Positions 35,201 through 46,010 of a stretch of 64,000 bases of DNA are shown one piece after another. Made by a program: the position numbers and the translations under genes. The DNA comes from Sipunculus nudus (Eukaryota > Annelida > Sipuncula > Golfingiida > Sipunculidae). The notes under the pieces are model-generated. The model saw nothing but the letters and a program-made list of their open reading frames with translations. It was not told the DNA's origin and made no database searches. How positions within the stretch are numbered: position 1 is the first letter of the stretch; each line of letters starts with the position of its first letter. The stretch covers positions 18,313,839 through 18,377,838 of the forward strand of contig CM049316.1 in NCBI GenBank assembly GCA_026874595.1, in the 5' to 3' direction.

Positions 35201-38200
35201 TTATATTGAGATTTGATCATTATTAAAGATGGTCCATTTCTGAAGCTAGAAATCTCAGACTCTAATGAACATTACTTTCACTTAAAAATAAGGAACTCCT
35301 GAAACCAGAAATAAGAATAAAGAGAGACTTGGTAATCATGGAAGTGCATTGAATTATTTTACGACAAATTATGAAAGTTTTTTAAGTATAAAACATAATT
35401 CCTGAATAACTGAATTTAATCTAAATAAGTGAATTCAAATCTGAAAGGAGCCGAACATTGAGATTAATTGTTTATCTATCCAACAGATGTCGCCACAAGC
35501 TTATTCATACAGCTATGTCCGAACCAAACGGGGATACGTAAACATTAAACAGCACGATTCCCTTTTGAATGTGTTCCAAAGAGAATATCATCTTGACGTA
35601 TTCATAAAGAAGAATTATGTGTGTAAAATGTCCTCATCATATTCTGAGCGCTTAATTTTATATACCTCCGTCGGGAGGAGAGAGTGTTTTGCATTTAACT
35701 ATGTGTTCTCCTTGTTTCCTTTGTCTGTCAGCAACTTGTATGCAACGCAAAATGTAGGGGTGATTTTGATGATATTTTCAGGAGGAACAACCAATTACAC
35801 TTTAGAGGTATTCTGTGTGATCTTCATATCTTTTTTTCATGCAAAGACGTCTTTTCCATGGTGACAGGAAGTGATTCCTTTATTCCCAGGTTCAAGCCGC
35901 CCATTTACAGGAATTAGTGCCAGTGCTTGCACACAAGGAGAACCCGTATTCTAATACGCCACGCTGCATGTACGCATAACCGATGCCGGTCTGTAGGCTC
36001 CGACTACATAATCTAGTTTGATTTTTTTTGTCACTTCAGCTTCTAGGTGGAGAGGTTTACCATTACCATTCCAAAGTGATCATGAAGAACGCCGTCACAG
36101 GAGGCTCTTATGTATGGCACCAGGATTATGGGTGGGTCATGCTTGGATTCACATATCATATGTCACTGAAAAATTTAACCTCGATAGCTTCATCTTACCA
36201 GTTTTCTGAAACATATGTTTGATGGAAATATGACTTTCTGTTCCACTCAGAGTTCTTACAGTTTCGAAAAATATTTGCAATTAAATGGATGTCAAACAGG
36301 GACGGATCCAGAATTTAAGAAAAGGAGGGGTTAAACCTGGGAGAACTTATAAAAAAACCTTAAAAAAGGAAAAGATAGGTCCGGAAAAGGGTTATGGTGG
36401 GTCCAGGCCGAATTAATTGGTCTGAAACCCCTTTAAAAAGGTTGCTGCGGCTGAAAAGGGGGGTTCGGACCCCTAGACCCCTCCTCTGGAACCGCTTCTG
36501 TCAACGGATAAATGAATAAGTTGCGAACACAAAATAAACGGGGAAAATTAACCTGATAAATGAGTTTGCAATATTTATCCGTTCTAATCGTTGAATACTG
36601 ACACGCCATCTCGCGGCAGGTACTGGTACGAGAATGGTTGTCTCACGCCCAACATGGGGACCACATGGGTCGCACTGGACAGGGCACACAAGGGTAACGG
36701 TTGTCTCCAGGCAAGTGTAAATAAACCGTTGTCCTATATGAAGCAATTTCCTCAGCTTTTTTTCGTAAAGTGTCAACTTGTTTGTTATTATTTTCGGACA
36801 TAATCTGTGATCAGTTTAGCAATAATGTTTTAGTTCCGCGTGTGTCTCTGTAACAAAGTTTGCTCTAAAGCAAATCGTGCAATTTTAAAAGTATTCTCGG
36901 AATGAACACAGAGTATTTTAAAACTGACTATAATGTGTATGTTGTCTTATTCAACAGACTGTAAAACTGTAGCTTTTCATGTGCAGCCATTTTTTTTTTC
37001 TGAGACAACATAGGGAAGCAAATATTAGCAGTATATAGATCATATTGTTGTGTAATATTTGATTTCCCTGTTCATTCAATGAAAAATAACATATATTAAT
37101 ATACTTTTTCACTCGGTCATGAAGTATGTCAGACAGAATTAAGGTTTTGACGATGTTATTAATAGGTTTTGGTTGGATCCCATCGCCTTGGCCGAGTCAA
37201 CCATGTTCCTGTAGGTGAACAGGTAGGAGCTGATCTGGAGAGAGTCGCGCAGGCGCAGAAGCTATGTCCGCCATTGTTTGTAGAGCTGGAGCCCGGGGAC
37301 GCCATTTTCTTCCACAGTAACCTGTTACATACCAGCGCCCAGAATCACAGCTCAGACCGCCGCTGGGCGTTCTTGGTAGCGTACAATCGAGCAGATAACG
37401 ACCCCGTATACAAACATCATCACCCGCAGTACACCAAACTACACAAGGTTTGTAATCTGCTTAATTCACTCTATTCTAAGTGATATTTAGAACTATACAA
37501 GCTTGCAGTTAAAACTAGAATATGTTTGTTTTCCAGTCGCAAAAAAAACAGATAAATATCTTTAATTCCCTTCCGGCTTCTATGGCCCCCTCATCCATAA
37601 ATTTGAGGAAAGTATATTGACTACCTTAAAAGTTGTTGGGTTTACATCAGTCCTAGAATTCTGATGGTTTAACCTTGAAGATGAAGGGAAAAGTCACCAG
37701 TTATCGAACTTCTCCAAAAGATAAGCTTTAATACATACACTCCTGACTCAGTGGTCACGTTACAATTGTTCAAATTCATTCTAATCGGCCATTGCTCAGA
37801 AATATCTGCACCGTTTGAAAACCTAATCAGTGTGATTTCCTTACTGGGGCTCATTTTTTGCTTTTCATGCTTTTCATTGCTTCATAGTTAAGATAAATTC
37901 AACCCGATTGGAACACAAAACATGCAGTCCTGTTACTGAAGGCTGAGAGTGTCAACAGCCATCTCTATGTGTTTCCATTTCATCCGTCCTCCTTCAAACT
38001 GGCAAGATCATGTTATGATTATTATAAAAAAAAAACAGGGAATCCAGAGTTGTATCATATTAAATCATAAGCAGACATATATGAATGCATCCTTATAATG
38101 TCGGCACCTGGGCGTGGTTATCAAAGAGTGTTGTTCCGGCTTCTTCTATGGCGACATGGGTCCAATTGCCACCAATTCCTCTCTGCAAATAGATTCCGGC

Positions 38201-38479
38201 CTTGAGATTAATAGATAACCCTTAAAATATCTTCCTGTCGCCTATCTGAACCCTTGTAAAAACCAGATTCATTTCTCGCAAGCATTTCATTTTTCGGACG
38301 TGGAATGAGTTGCAACGATGAGACATGACCATTCTTTAATGAGGGTATTGATTGCATAGTATATCGCCCTTTCTAACGGCTTGTTCATGTAATAATCTAA
38401 TATATATTAATTGTAGAATTTCTGATTTTATAACCTGGGATTTTTTTAAACACTCACGAAACTGTCTCTTGTTTTTACA

Positions 38480-38530
<51 letters not shown>

Positions 38531-38891
38531 CCCTTTTAAACCAATTTATATCTTACTCTTATTAGATTGAACACGGACAAAAATCTGTTTTTCTCTGTTC
38601 ATTGGACTTTAGTTTACATTAAGAAAAACGAGCATTAAAAATACGGTCAATTAATCAGAGTTCTTTATCGAGCGCTCTTCAAAAATTAAAAATTCGCTGT
38701 TGATTCGATTGATAAAGTCATCATTTGTGCTCTCTTGGTGAGTTAATACGACCGAATATATTATTTGATGGCAGGTTCCTGATTCGGCAATTCTTGAATG
38801 CAGCTCGGAGACGAACATGGAGGGGAAGGATTTCTTTCTCGGACCTAAGGCTGACTTCAGTCTAAAGAAGGTCAAGGACATGACCTCTTAA
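32212..38891 (+). CDS. PhyH-family Fe(II)/2-oxoglutarate dioxygenase, copy B (L-proline trans-4-hydroxylase-like), 7 exons
   Basis: Coding exons: 32212-32227, 34087-34165, 34937-35129, 36040-36131, 36620-36710, 37166-37447 and 38775-38891. They also join to 870 nt and 289 residues, with the same phases and no disrupting change. H123, D125, H212 and R223 are kept. I count 16 substitutions from copy A: F31L, K33N, F34L, G36S, K38E, N44K, I54M, Q88K, G115V, A142T, R151K, M159L, L177V, R178G, Y195F and F243H. Six of them fall within residues 31-44. Both genes therefore look functional and may differ in regulation or substrate. Intron 1 is enlarged to 1859 bp (181 bp in A), while intron 5 is small (455 bp). 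The local upstream region is duplicated, so its promoter context differs from copy A. Confidence 0.92.
32312..33995. other. Insertion of about 1.7 kb in intron 1 of copy B
   Basis: Copy A joins CCGTTTCCCT directly to TTTTAATTGG. Copy B has about 1.7 kb between these phrases. It contains the MITE at 32907-33284, a possible Tigger-like stretch from TACAGTGGTGCCTC (33314) to about 33515, and a poly-C run at 33890-33906. No ORF with coding character is seen. Confidence 0.65.
32907..33284 (-). mobile_element. hAT MITE of the CAGNGGCGTCAAT family, inverted relative to 30801-31279
   Basis: The ends are CAGTGGCGCCAATTTATA and ...CCCACGCCCCTG. Flanking 8-mers GTCTAAAC and TTCCAAAC agree at 6 of 8 positions, a decayed target duplication. 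No ORF. Confidence 0.6.
34087..34165 (+). CDS. PhyH copy B, exon 2
   Basis: Acceptor aattcAG, donor GTAGGT. Identical to copy A except the last full codon, which gives Leu31 instead of Phe. Confidence 0.92.
34937..35129 (+). CDS. PhyH copy B, exon 3
   Basis: Acceptor ctacAG, donor GTAAGA. It opens [18 protein letters not shown], the most changed part relative to copy A, and then is nearly identical to AGTFEA. Confidence 0.95.
36040..36131 (+). CDS. PhyH copy B, exon 4 (HxD motif)
   Basis: Acceptor cacttcAG, donor GTGGGT. H123 and D125 are kept in VWHQDYG; Gly115 of copy A is Val here. Confidence 0.96.
36297..36500. mobile_element. Short TIR element (CGGATCCAG family) in intron 4, copy B
   Basis: Orthologue of 8577-8777. 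It starts CAGGGACGGATCCAG and ends CCGCTTCTG. Flanks TCAAA and TCAAC are the diverged 5-bp duplication. Confidence 0.65.
36620..36710 (+). CDS. PhyH copy B, exon 5 (GC donor)
   Basis: Acceptor gcggcAG, donor CAG|GCAAGT as in copy A. Encodes [16 protein letters not shown] to GNGCLQ. Confidence 0.93.
37166..37447 (+). CDS. PhyH copy B, exon 6
   Basis: Acceptor aatAG, donor GTTTGT. Opens VLVGSHRLG, keeps [15 protein letters not shown] with H212 and R223, and ends YTKLHK. Confidence 0.96.
38483..38529. repeat. (TC)n microsatellite, intron 6 of copy B
   Basis: Perfect TC tract of about 46 bp, orthologous to 12947-12987. Confidence 0.9.
38775..38891 (+). CDS. PhyH copy B, exon 7 and stop
   Basis: Acceptor gatggcAG. 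The 38 residues are identical to copy A; the stop is TAA rather than TGA. I find no AATAAA in the next several hundred bases. Confidence 0.92.
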   Translation, partial: VPDSAILECSSETNMEGKDFFLGPKADFSLKKVKDMTS

Positions 38892-39636
38892 ACCCATGAA
38901 CCTTGAACTTGGAAATTTTAAAGTGATTGCATGTTAGCTAATATAAACTGGATATAGTGTTTCGTCCGAGACCAAAATAATTTAGTTTGCGTATGAAGAA
39001 AAGCTTGATCAGTGAAAAATATAATTCAACGTATAATTAATCCAGCTCTAATATATCAATGATTAGTTAATTATGTTTAGACAGGTTTCATTCTCAGATA
39101 CGGATAAATACTGTAAGGAAGTAATTACTAAGAAAATGTAATGTGTCTATAGAAATGTTTTAATTATAGTGGCAACATTTGTCCTCCCTCGATAAAGACA
39201 TGCATTGGACTGTGTGTATCTTAATCGTCATATAGACATTTGCTGGTTGTGCTTTCCTTGATATCGGGAAAACTTTAGTAATGTGAACCCTGAGCCTTTT
39301 CACAACAACGCTACTGCCTTTTGGGGGACACTAAGGATAACAAGACTTCGGATAAAGGCTAGGGGCTGCTAAAAACTATATGGTGCGCGTCTTAAACACT
39401 GAACACTTTATGTTTTATGCCGCGTAAAGAAAATGATAATGAAACGTGTTTCGTTTTAATATTATAGTAGACCACGGATACGCGAGACCGAAGTCTCATT
39501 GACCCGCGCCTAAGCTTTTATTCAGAGTTTAACAGTTCTTTTTGGTAACCGAGGCGTTTCTCGAACTGACGTCATTGCTGAGAGTATCCAGGGAGGTCCT
39601 GACAGGCCCTTGACAGAGCACACAATTTTTTTTTCG

Positions 39637-39684
39637 AGGGCGGGGGGGGGGGGGGGGGGGGGGGGGGGCGGGAGGGGGGGGGGG
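39637..39684 (+). repeat. Poly-G tract just beyond unit B
   Basis: About 45 G in 48 bases on the + strand with three short interruptions; capable of G-quadruplex formation in principle. It begins 125 bp after the end of homology with unit A. Confidence 0.9.
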
Positions 39685-39751
39685 ATAAATAGAAAAAGTA
39701 CCTTATCTCAGAAATCGGCTCGGCTTATGCAAATTATATACATATGTTAGT

Positions 39752-39966
39752 AAAAAAAAGCTTCCGACATTAGGACGCAAACCCTGCGCCGAAGATAGTG
39801 TTCGAAGTGCCCTGAATGTTTATTACACCTATGTTATTCTTGAGAACTTTTAATTAAAATTAAAAAAAAGCGTCCGATATGGGGACGCAAACTAGGCGCG
39901 GAAGATGCTGTTCAAAGTCTGTGCTATAGAATGTTAATTTAACCTGTGTTATTCCTGGGAACTTTC
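39752..39966. repeat. Diverged direct duplication, unit about 113 bp
   Basis: Each unit begins AAAAAAAAGC(T/G)TCCGA, continues with GGACGCAAAC and GAAGAT, and ends with TGTTATTC and GGGAACTTT-type words. Divergence is high, so it is older than the 14775-15240 duplication. Confidence 0.7.
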
Positions 39967-42817
39967 CAACTGTAAATATTTTGAAAAGCACCCTGGAGAT
40001 CGTGGTATTGCTGTCCTTGACTATAAATATAACGAACAATAACCATACTGCCCCCCCCCCCCCCCTTTTGGGCACATGCACGTTGGTTAATTACTGACAC
40101 CTGTCAGACATTCGGCATGTACACGTTGAGTTACGTCATTGTCCTCTGTGACGTCACGATTCGTACTCCGAAGATGCTCAATAAAAACCCATAAAACACT
40201 CATTCCGGGGTTATTTATGCATGGATTCACTCCAAAATTAAACTTCATGGACATTTTCACAAAAACAACCAATATGTTCAATTTCAAGAACGTCCGTGAT
40301 ACCTTTCTTTACATATCTTGCGGATACACACACACAGAGATTCTCGAGAGTGAAAACAATAACCCTCGCTTCGCGCAGGGTCAGTAAATGTTATGAAGGC
40401 CGATATGATACTGAAGGATACTTAACATTTTTGCGTAGCCTACAGCGGGTTCCGGCTGAATCATGGAGATACTAACTAAAATGGTGGCAGTTGTCATGGT
40501 CATATTAGTAAACAAACAGTACACATGACATTCCCGTAGTCCCCTTTAAACGACCATATTTGGAGAATATTATACATATACATGAAAGCACAATTTACAT
40601 AAACTCGCAAAGTATCATTCAAAAGATAAAGACTCAAACGACAGTATTGACGAAATAAACGTTTTATAACACACTCAAATAGCAGAATAAATAATGCTCA
40701 TATAGCATGAATTCAATAATAAATCAGTATGTTTATAGGTTGCACACCTGTGCAATATGATATAAAATACATGTATATACAAAATGTGGAGTTTTTCTCT
40801 CATGAGGTATCAATTGTTTCATTTATATCATACAGGTGATTTTTTTTCAATTTCTCAATAAAAAATGGATTTCTTGGACTTTCACGAACATAAATATAAC
40901 ATATGTCTTTAAGTGTAGTCCGAATAGTATGCGATTGAGTTTTATTAATAGGAATTGAAACATGGACTGTATATCTTACACTCTATTGAACATTGTAATG
41001 CACTTGTGTCCTCCCTGTCTTCCAAATAGAATCAGTTACTTATATGTCAAAGATTTCAAATCGATTATCAAACTAGGTTAGATGATTTATTTTAAAATGT
41101 AAGTAAGGCCACAATGGTTGATTTCTCAGGCATCATGATCGTCAATCTTATAAACGTATGTAGAAATTTAAAGATTTTTAGCTCAAGACACTACAACCTT
41201 TCCTTCTGGATAAATAAAAGTATAAACATTCGATTAAATTTCCTTTGTTATGTTGAAAACTTATATATATAATGAAAGGGTCAAACTAGATTTGCCCGAG
41301 CGCACTGATTTCTTGAAAGAACTGCCTGAGAAACCAACCTTATTTGGCATAAACAAAGAAATTAAACATATTTTATAAGACTAATGACATTTTGTGACAT
41401 ATTGACCGTGCTCATTTGACAATAAAACACAGTTACGAGAGTGTGATTTGTCATAGCATAATTTATCTGCCCAGCTAAACATAAATTATACTATACACCT
41501 ATAGAGTTTGGTACGAGTTACTGATAGCGCCATCTGTTAATACCTCGACATATTGATAAACCTTGCCGGTTCTAATTCTGAGTCATATTGGCTTTGTTGA
41601 CAAACTCTGCGCAAGATACAATACAACAAACATCGGCAAACAGCGCGTTTTTTATGTATACGGTTCTTACCTTTAATTTATGCAATGGTGGCAGTGAAAG
41701 GATGAGAGTTGCAAATGTCAAATCACTCCTCTATTCTAGAAATTACAAGGTTTATTTTCATATATTTTTGTATCGTGTTAGATACTATAGAGCCAGGTCA
41801 ATCAAAATTATTTTTGTTCAAAATTTTGGAAAAATGATATGCTTGCTTATATGCAATGATTATTTTTTATGTTGCCATAAAATCATCAATGTGCGAGGCA
41901 GGAAAACTGTGTTTTAGTCAATTTTTATTTTTAGAAAAACTAGAACCGAAATATTGTAATCTAGGCCTACATGTTTGTATGTTTCGGCTAAAATCAGTTA
42001 TTTTCTACAATATTATACACATCTGTACTAATTATTTTATAACTTTGTAATTTTAAGGTAAAAAATAATGACAGAGTTTCAAGTCGAGGGTAGTTGCCCT
42101 GGTGCTGTCCACAAATAGTTTTATGCATATTTAAAGCCAATTAAATCTCATACAGAACTTTTTTTTCTTTCTAACATATACCATTCTATATGTTACTGTA
42201 CCCTCCCCCCCCCCCCCCCCCATTTTCCCAGAACGTATTTACTTTTATATATAATAAACACGTTCAGCAGTCCACTGTTCAAAAAAAGCATGCAAACAAT
42301 GTAAATAATAATTACTCAAATAAAAACTACTGTCTACACGTCTACTCATCTAACGGAATGCGATTTAAACGGCAAGTGGCGCCAAGAGACACGTGCTAGT
42401 TTCACGAGTCGCCAGCAGAGGGCATTGTCGGTGATCTTCATTCGTTAACGCCTTTCCTGTGTGCTGCCTGCAAACAAGTCATAGCGTTTCTTTAGATGCA
42501 TTTTTGCTCGCATCTTTATGAAATTACAAAACAAATAAATGCTAGGATGACTGAGTCTTTAAATTAATCTGCAATTTTTTACCAATGAAAACAATATTAA
42601 GAATTTTAATAGCATGTATTAACCATGAAACTCAAATTGCAAAATGCATGTTTGAATGTCGGAGAAATATTAATTAGGACCCTATATACGTGTTCGTATA
42701 CTTGTAAAGTACTACATGTTTGCAGTGCTTCTAGATAAATGTTATCTTGTCTTGAAAATATTTCATGGTTTCGTCGTTCTGTGCGTGAAATCGTTTGGGG
42801 GAATTTTCAGGCAGATA

Positions 42818-42820
<3 letters not shown>
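39967..42820. other. Non-coding region
   Basis: AT-rich, with C-runs near 40052 and 42206. Several open frames of 80-110 codons here are composed of AT-rich codons and lack splice or start context. I find no gene. Confidence 0.5.

Positions 42821-42880
<60 letters not shown>
42821..42880. repeat. (TA)n microsatellite
   Basis: Perfect AT tract of 60 bp. Confidence 0.95.
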
Positions 42881-42882
<2 letters not shown>

Positions 42883-43032
42883 CCTTGCAACTAATCAGTT
42901 TAAATCAAATTAACTCTGACCTTTAATATTTTGGCCACAGAAAATTGGATGAGTGATATTTCTAAACCTTTTTTGGAGGGGACTGAAATTAATTCTGCAA
43001 ATCAACTCATTATCAATACACTTTTTGCCAGT

Positions 43033-43126
43033 TTTTCATAGCAAAAAACAGGTGGACATGAGGGGATGAAATGGACTATATAATCCGTTTCATCCCCTCA
43101 TGTCCACCTGTTTTTTGCTATGAAAA
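43033..43126. repeat. 94-bp near-perfect palindrome from fused element ends
   Basis: 39-bp arms (43033-43071 and 43088-43126) are exact reverse complements around a 16-bp centre TGGACTATATAATCCG that is itself partly palindromic. It is formed by the left end of the element at 43076-43622 abutting another copy of the same terminus. Confidence 0.92.
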
Positions 43127-43622
43127 TTTTTATTAGGTACATTTCAAGGGAAACAATTATAGTGTACAGGAGAGGATTACAGAACCTAATTTTCAACTAG
43201 GTAACTAAATTCCTACCTTATGCCATATTTGAGTTACAGAATTTTCTGAAAATATGAGAAATCAGTCTACATTTTACAACATATCAGACCCACTTATGGC
43301 GGTCAAGGTCATTGGTCACATGCAAAAACAGTCTGAACTGACAGCTGCTGATTGGATAATCTCATGTAAACACTCTAAAAAAATATAACCAACAAAAACA
43401 AAGATGGCTACTTATGGAGGGACACACCATATCTGCCAGATCATGATAAAGAGACTAAAATGTTGTGAAACATAAACGGGGGATTTATTGTAAAATTCTT
43501 AACTGCCATATTAGGTTGTCACTTCCTTGTGTTGTCTACTTGGAAAATATTGAAAAATATAAACTTTTAAGTAAATCATCTACAAAAAACAGGTGGTCGA
43601 CAGGAGGTGAAATGGACTATAG
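43076..43622 (+). mobile_element. MITE of 0.55 kb, copy 1 of an inverted pair
   Basis: The ends are CTATATAATCCGTTTCATCC and ...GAAATGGACTATAG, with the shared subterminal word CCACCTGTTTTTTG in inverted orientation (roughly 45-bp TIRs). A 65-codon open frame inside it recurs in the partner copy and is only a by-product of the repeat. Superfamily not assigned. Confidence 0.75.
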
Positions 43623-43681
43623 TACCAAACAATCGCCTTGGATTTTTTATTTATTCATGTAAGATTGGTCCTTCTTTATAA

Positions 43682-43684
<3 letters not shown>

Positions 43685-43754
<70 letters not shown>
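43685..43754. repeat. (TA)n microsatellite
   Basis: Perfect AT tract of 70 bp in the spacer between the inverted MITE pair. Confidence 0.95.
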
Positions 43755-43758
<4 letters not shown>

Positions 43759-43964
43759 CTGGGAATCGAAAGGAATCTATTAAGACAAGGCACCAGGCAA
43801 CTATCTTAGAATTATGGCATAGCGGGGCCTTAATTAATGGCCTATAGGCCTGAGTCACACATGTTTCTAGGTTTGTCCACTGTGTGTCCTTGGTGCATCA
43901 AATGTGAGGACATGTGTAGAAATATGTGGCACTGAGAACACTGTAGAAGAAAAGTAAATACCTT

Positions 43965-44165
43965 GAGAAGATCATCCCCTCAAAACGACGCTCATGTCCG
44001 ACTGGTATCGCTTGGCCACTCCTGATTGCTGACGTCATCGTGTGACGTCACGCATACCGGGCAGCGCTGACAGTCAGCGTCCCCTTGTGTCGTGGAGATT
44101 AACTTGACTTTATCACAAGAAACAGACACTTGCGGGCAAGGCACCGGGCATTTCTTCTGAAAAAA
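43965..44165 (+). repeat. Dispersed repeat with two CRE-like sites, copy 2
   Basis: Matches the reverse complement of 26640-26860. Core: GCTGACGTCATCGTGTGACG. It lies between the two inverted MITEs. Confidence 0.5.
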
Positions 44166-44450
44166 AAAAACAGTAATGTCATGTACACAACACTGGTAAA
44201 TCAGACAATCATTGATCGGGATTTCACAGCAACACCTCGCTATAGTTCATTACCCCTGCCCGGTCCACTTATTTTGTTTTACTTTTTGCAAGGCAAAGAA
44301 TCCGTCTTTATTGGCGCCAAGGGCAGAATCAGGAAAATGCGAAATTAACTGTTGAGTAGACAATCACTTAATTTTTCCTGTAATTAATTTTTGACGGAAT
44401 ATGAAAAACAAGTCCACAGTAAGCGACGTTTTCTCCGCCGATCCCATAAA

Positions 44451-44995
44451 CTATAGTCCATTTCACCACCTGCTGTCCACCTGTTTTTTGTAGATGATTT
44501 ACTTAAAAGTTTATATTTTTCAATATTTTCCAAGTAAACAACATATGGAAGTGACAACCTAATATGGCAGTTAAGAATTTTACAATAAATCCCCCGTTTA
44601 TGTTTCACAACATTTTTGTCTCTTTATCATGATCTGGCAGATATGGTGTATCCCTCCATAAGTAGCCATCTTTGATTTAGCTGGTTATATTTTTTAGAGT
44701 GTTTACATGAGGTCATCCAATCAGCTGCTGTCAGTTGAGGCTGTTTTTTGCATGTGACCAATGACCTTGACCGCCATAAGTGGGTCTGATATGTTGTAAA
44801 ATGTAGACTGATTTCTCATATTTTCAGAAAATTCTGTTACTCAGATATGGCATAAGGTAGGAATTTAGTTACCTAGTTGAAAATTAGGTTCTGTAATCCT
44901 CTCCTCTACACTATAACTGTTTCCCTTGAAATGTACCTAATAATAATTTTCATAGCAAAAAACAGGTGGACATGAGGGGATGAAACAGACTATAG
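44451..44995 (-). mobile_element. MITE of 0.55 kb, copy 2 (inverted)
   Basis: Begins CTATAGTCCATTTCACC and ends GATGAAACAGACTATAG. It is the reverse complement of 43076-43622 at what looks like well above 90% identity, with an 828-bp spacer. Confidence 0.75.
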
Positions 44996-45039
44996 ATATT
45001 TCAGGGAACAGTTGTTGCGTCATAATAGGACAGACATTA

Positions 45040-46010
45040 GGCTATGTATAAAAGTGCACAAATGAATGAACAAATGATCGAAAACTGCCGACCAGTTTTT
45101 ATGCTTGTAAATGCTAGTACAGTATTCATAGAAAATAAGATGTTTGTCTTGTTTGCAATAGATTTTGCCTTTAACTTAATTTATTATGTATTTTTATTCG
45201 TTTTTGAAAACACATCAATTGATTGGATAAACTTGTAACATAATGGATTAGAAAGCTATACATAATAATAAACAACGGTTATACCCCAGGTTATTTAAAA
45301 CTGGAGCGGGGAACAAGACAAGGTAATCCATTAGCGCCTTGCTTACTTTGTTGGTGGATATTGAAATATTTGCGATTACAGTTCTTCAATCTTTATTGTC
45401 ATAAATGTTATTGATTAAAAGCATCGTCTCTCTGCAAACGACAATACATTTTTCTTAAAAGTCTTAAGATCAATGGCAGCATTGCTAAAATGTAAAACAA
45501 TGATTTCAATGTTACAACGATTTCTTAAGTGAGTGTGAATTATAATAATTAAAAAAAAAAACGCCTGGATGGGAAAAAGAAGGATTTCAAACACTGGAAT
45601 ATTCAAACAGTACTTTATGGTTTACATGCATATTGGAAAGATTTGTCATATGTCAATATTTTATAATCATTTAATATGTGGAAATCGAGAAATCTGGCAG
45701 TATTTCGGCGAAACCAGGTCATTAAAACTTTAGGAATATCGAAGCTATTGTACACTATATGAACCCCACAGACTCTTTTTTGTTAAAAAAAAAAGTAAAA
45801 AAAAAAACAACTTTAAAGTTGATTTTATATGGTTTGGTTGTAAGCCAAAAATTAAATATAATGCACTGATAAGTGAACCAATAAATGGAGGTACAAAATT
45901 ACCGGATTCTAAAGCAAATGAATAATGTCAAATAATGCCATGGTTATTAAGACTGAAGAAAGGCACAGCTTTCTTATTTCCATCAAAGGAGAGTGGGTGG
46001 TATAGAAAAC
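45040..46010 (+). pseudogene. Decayed L1-type LINE reverse transcriptase fragment
   Basis: Translated pieces in shifting frames follow L1-type reverse transcriptase order: LFAIDF then DWI (motif A region, about 45140-45235), NNGYTPGYFKLERGTRQGNP with LAP (motif B, about 45270-45345), and near 45830-45960 WFGCKPKIKYN and INGGTKLPD, the conserved C-terminal GG stretch. The YADD motif region appears deleted. Multiple stops and frameshifts show it is dead. It is 5'-truncated, as is usual for LINEs. Confidence 0.7.

Larger units (their letters stand above)
23390..39511. repeat. Tandem segmental duplication, unit B
   Basis: Second copy of the duplicated block, about 16.1 kb, in the same orientation as unit A. 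It is longer than unit A because of insertions at about 26455-27614, 29431-31380 and 32312-33995. It lacks the 2.1-kb insertion found in intron 5 of copy A. Similarity begins about 30 bp to the right of the CACTA-like element that ends at 23359, and stops near 39511. It carries the intact PhyH gene copy B. Confidence 0.9.

Noticed and set aside
35487-35864. 125-codon + strand ORF inside intron 3 of PhyH copy B
   Set aside because: Copy A has a stop in the same frame, and differences between the copies are mostly non-synonymous, so it behaves like intron sequence.
42716-43858. ORFs containing long (Ile-Tyr)n runs
   Set aside because: Translation of (TA)n microsatellites.
43465-44608. Two similar ORFs (MKHKRGIYCKILNCHIRLSL) at 43465 on + and 44608 on -
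   Set aside because: They are the same internal segment of the inverted MITE pair and have no independent coding support.
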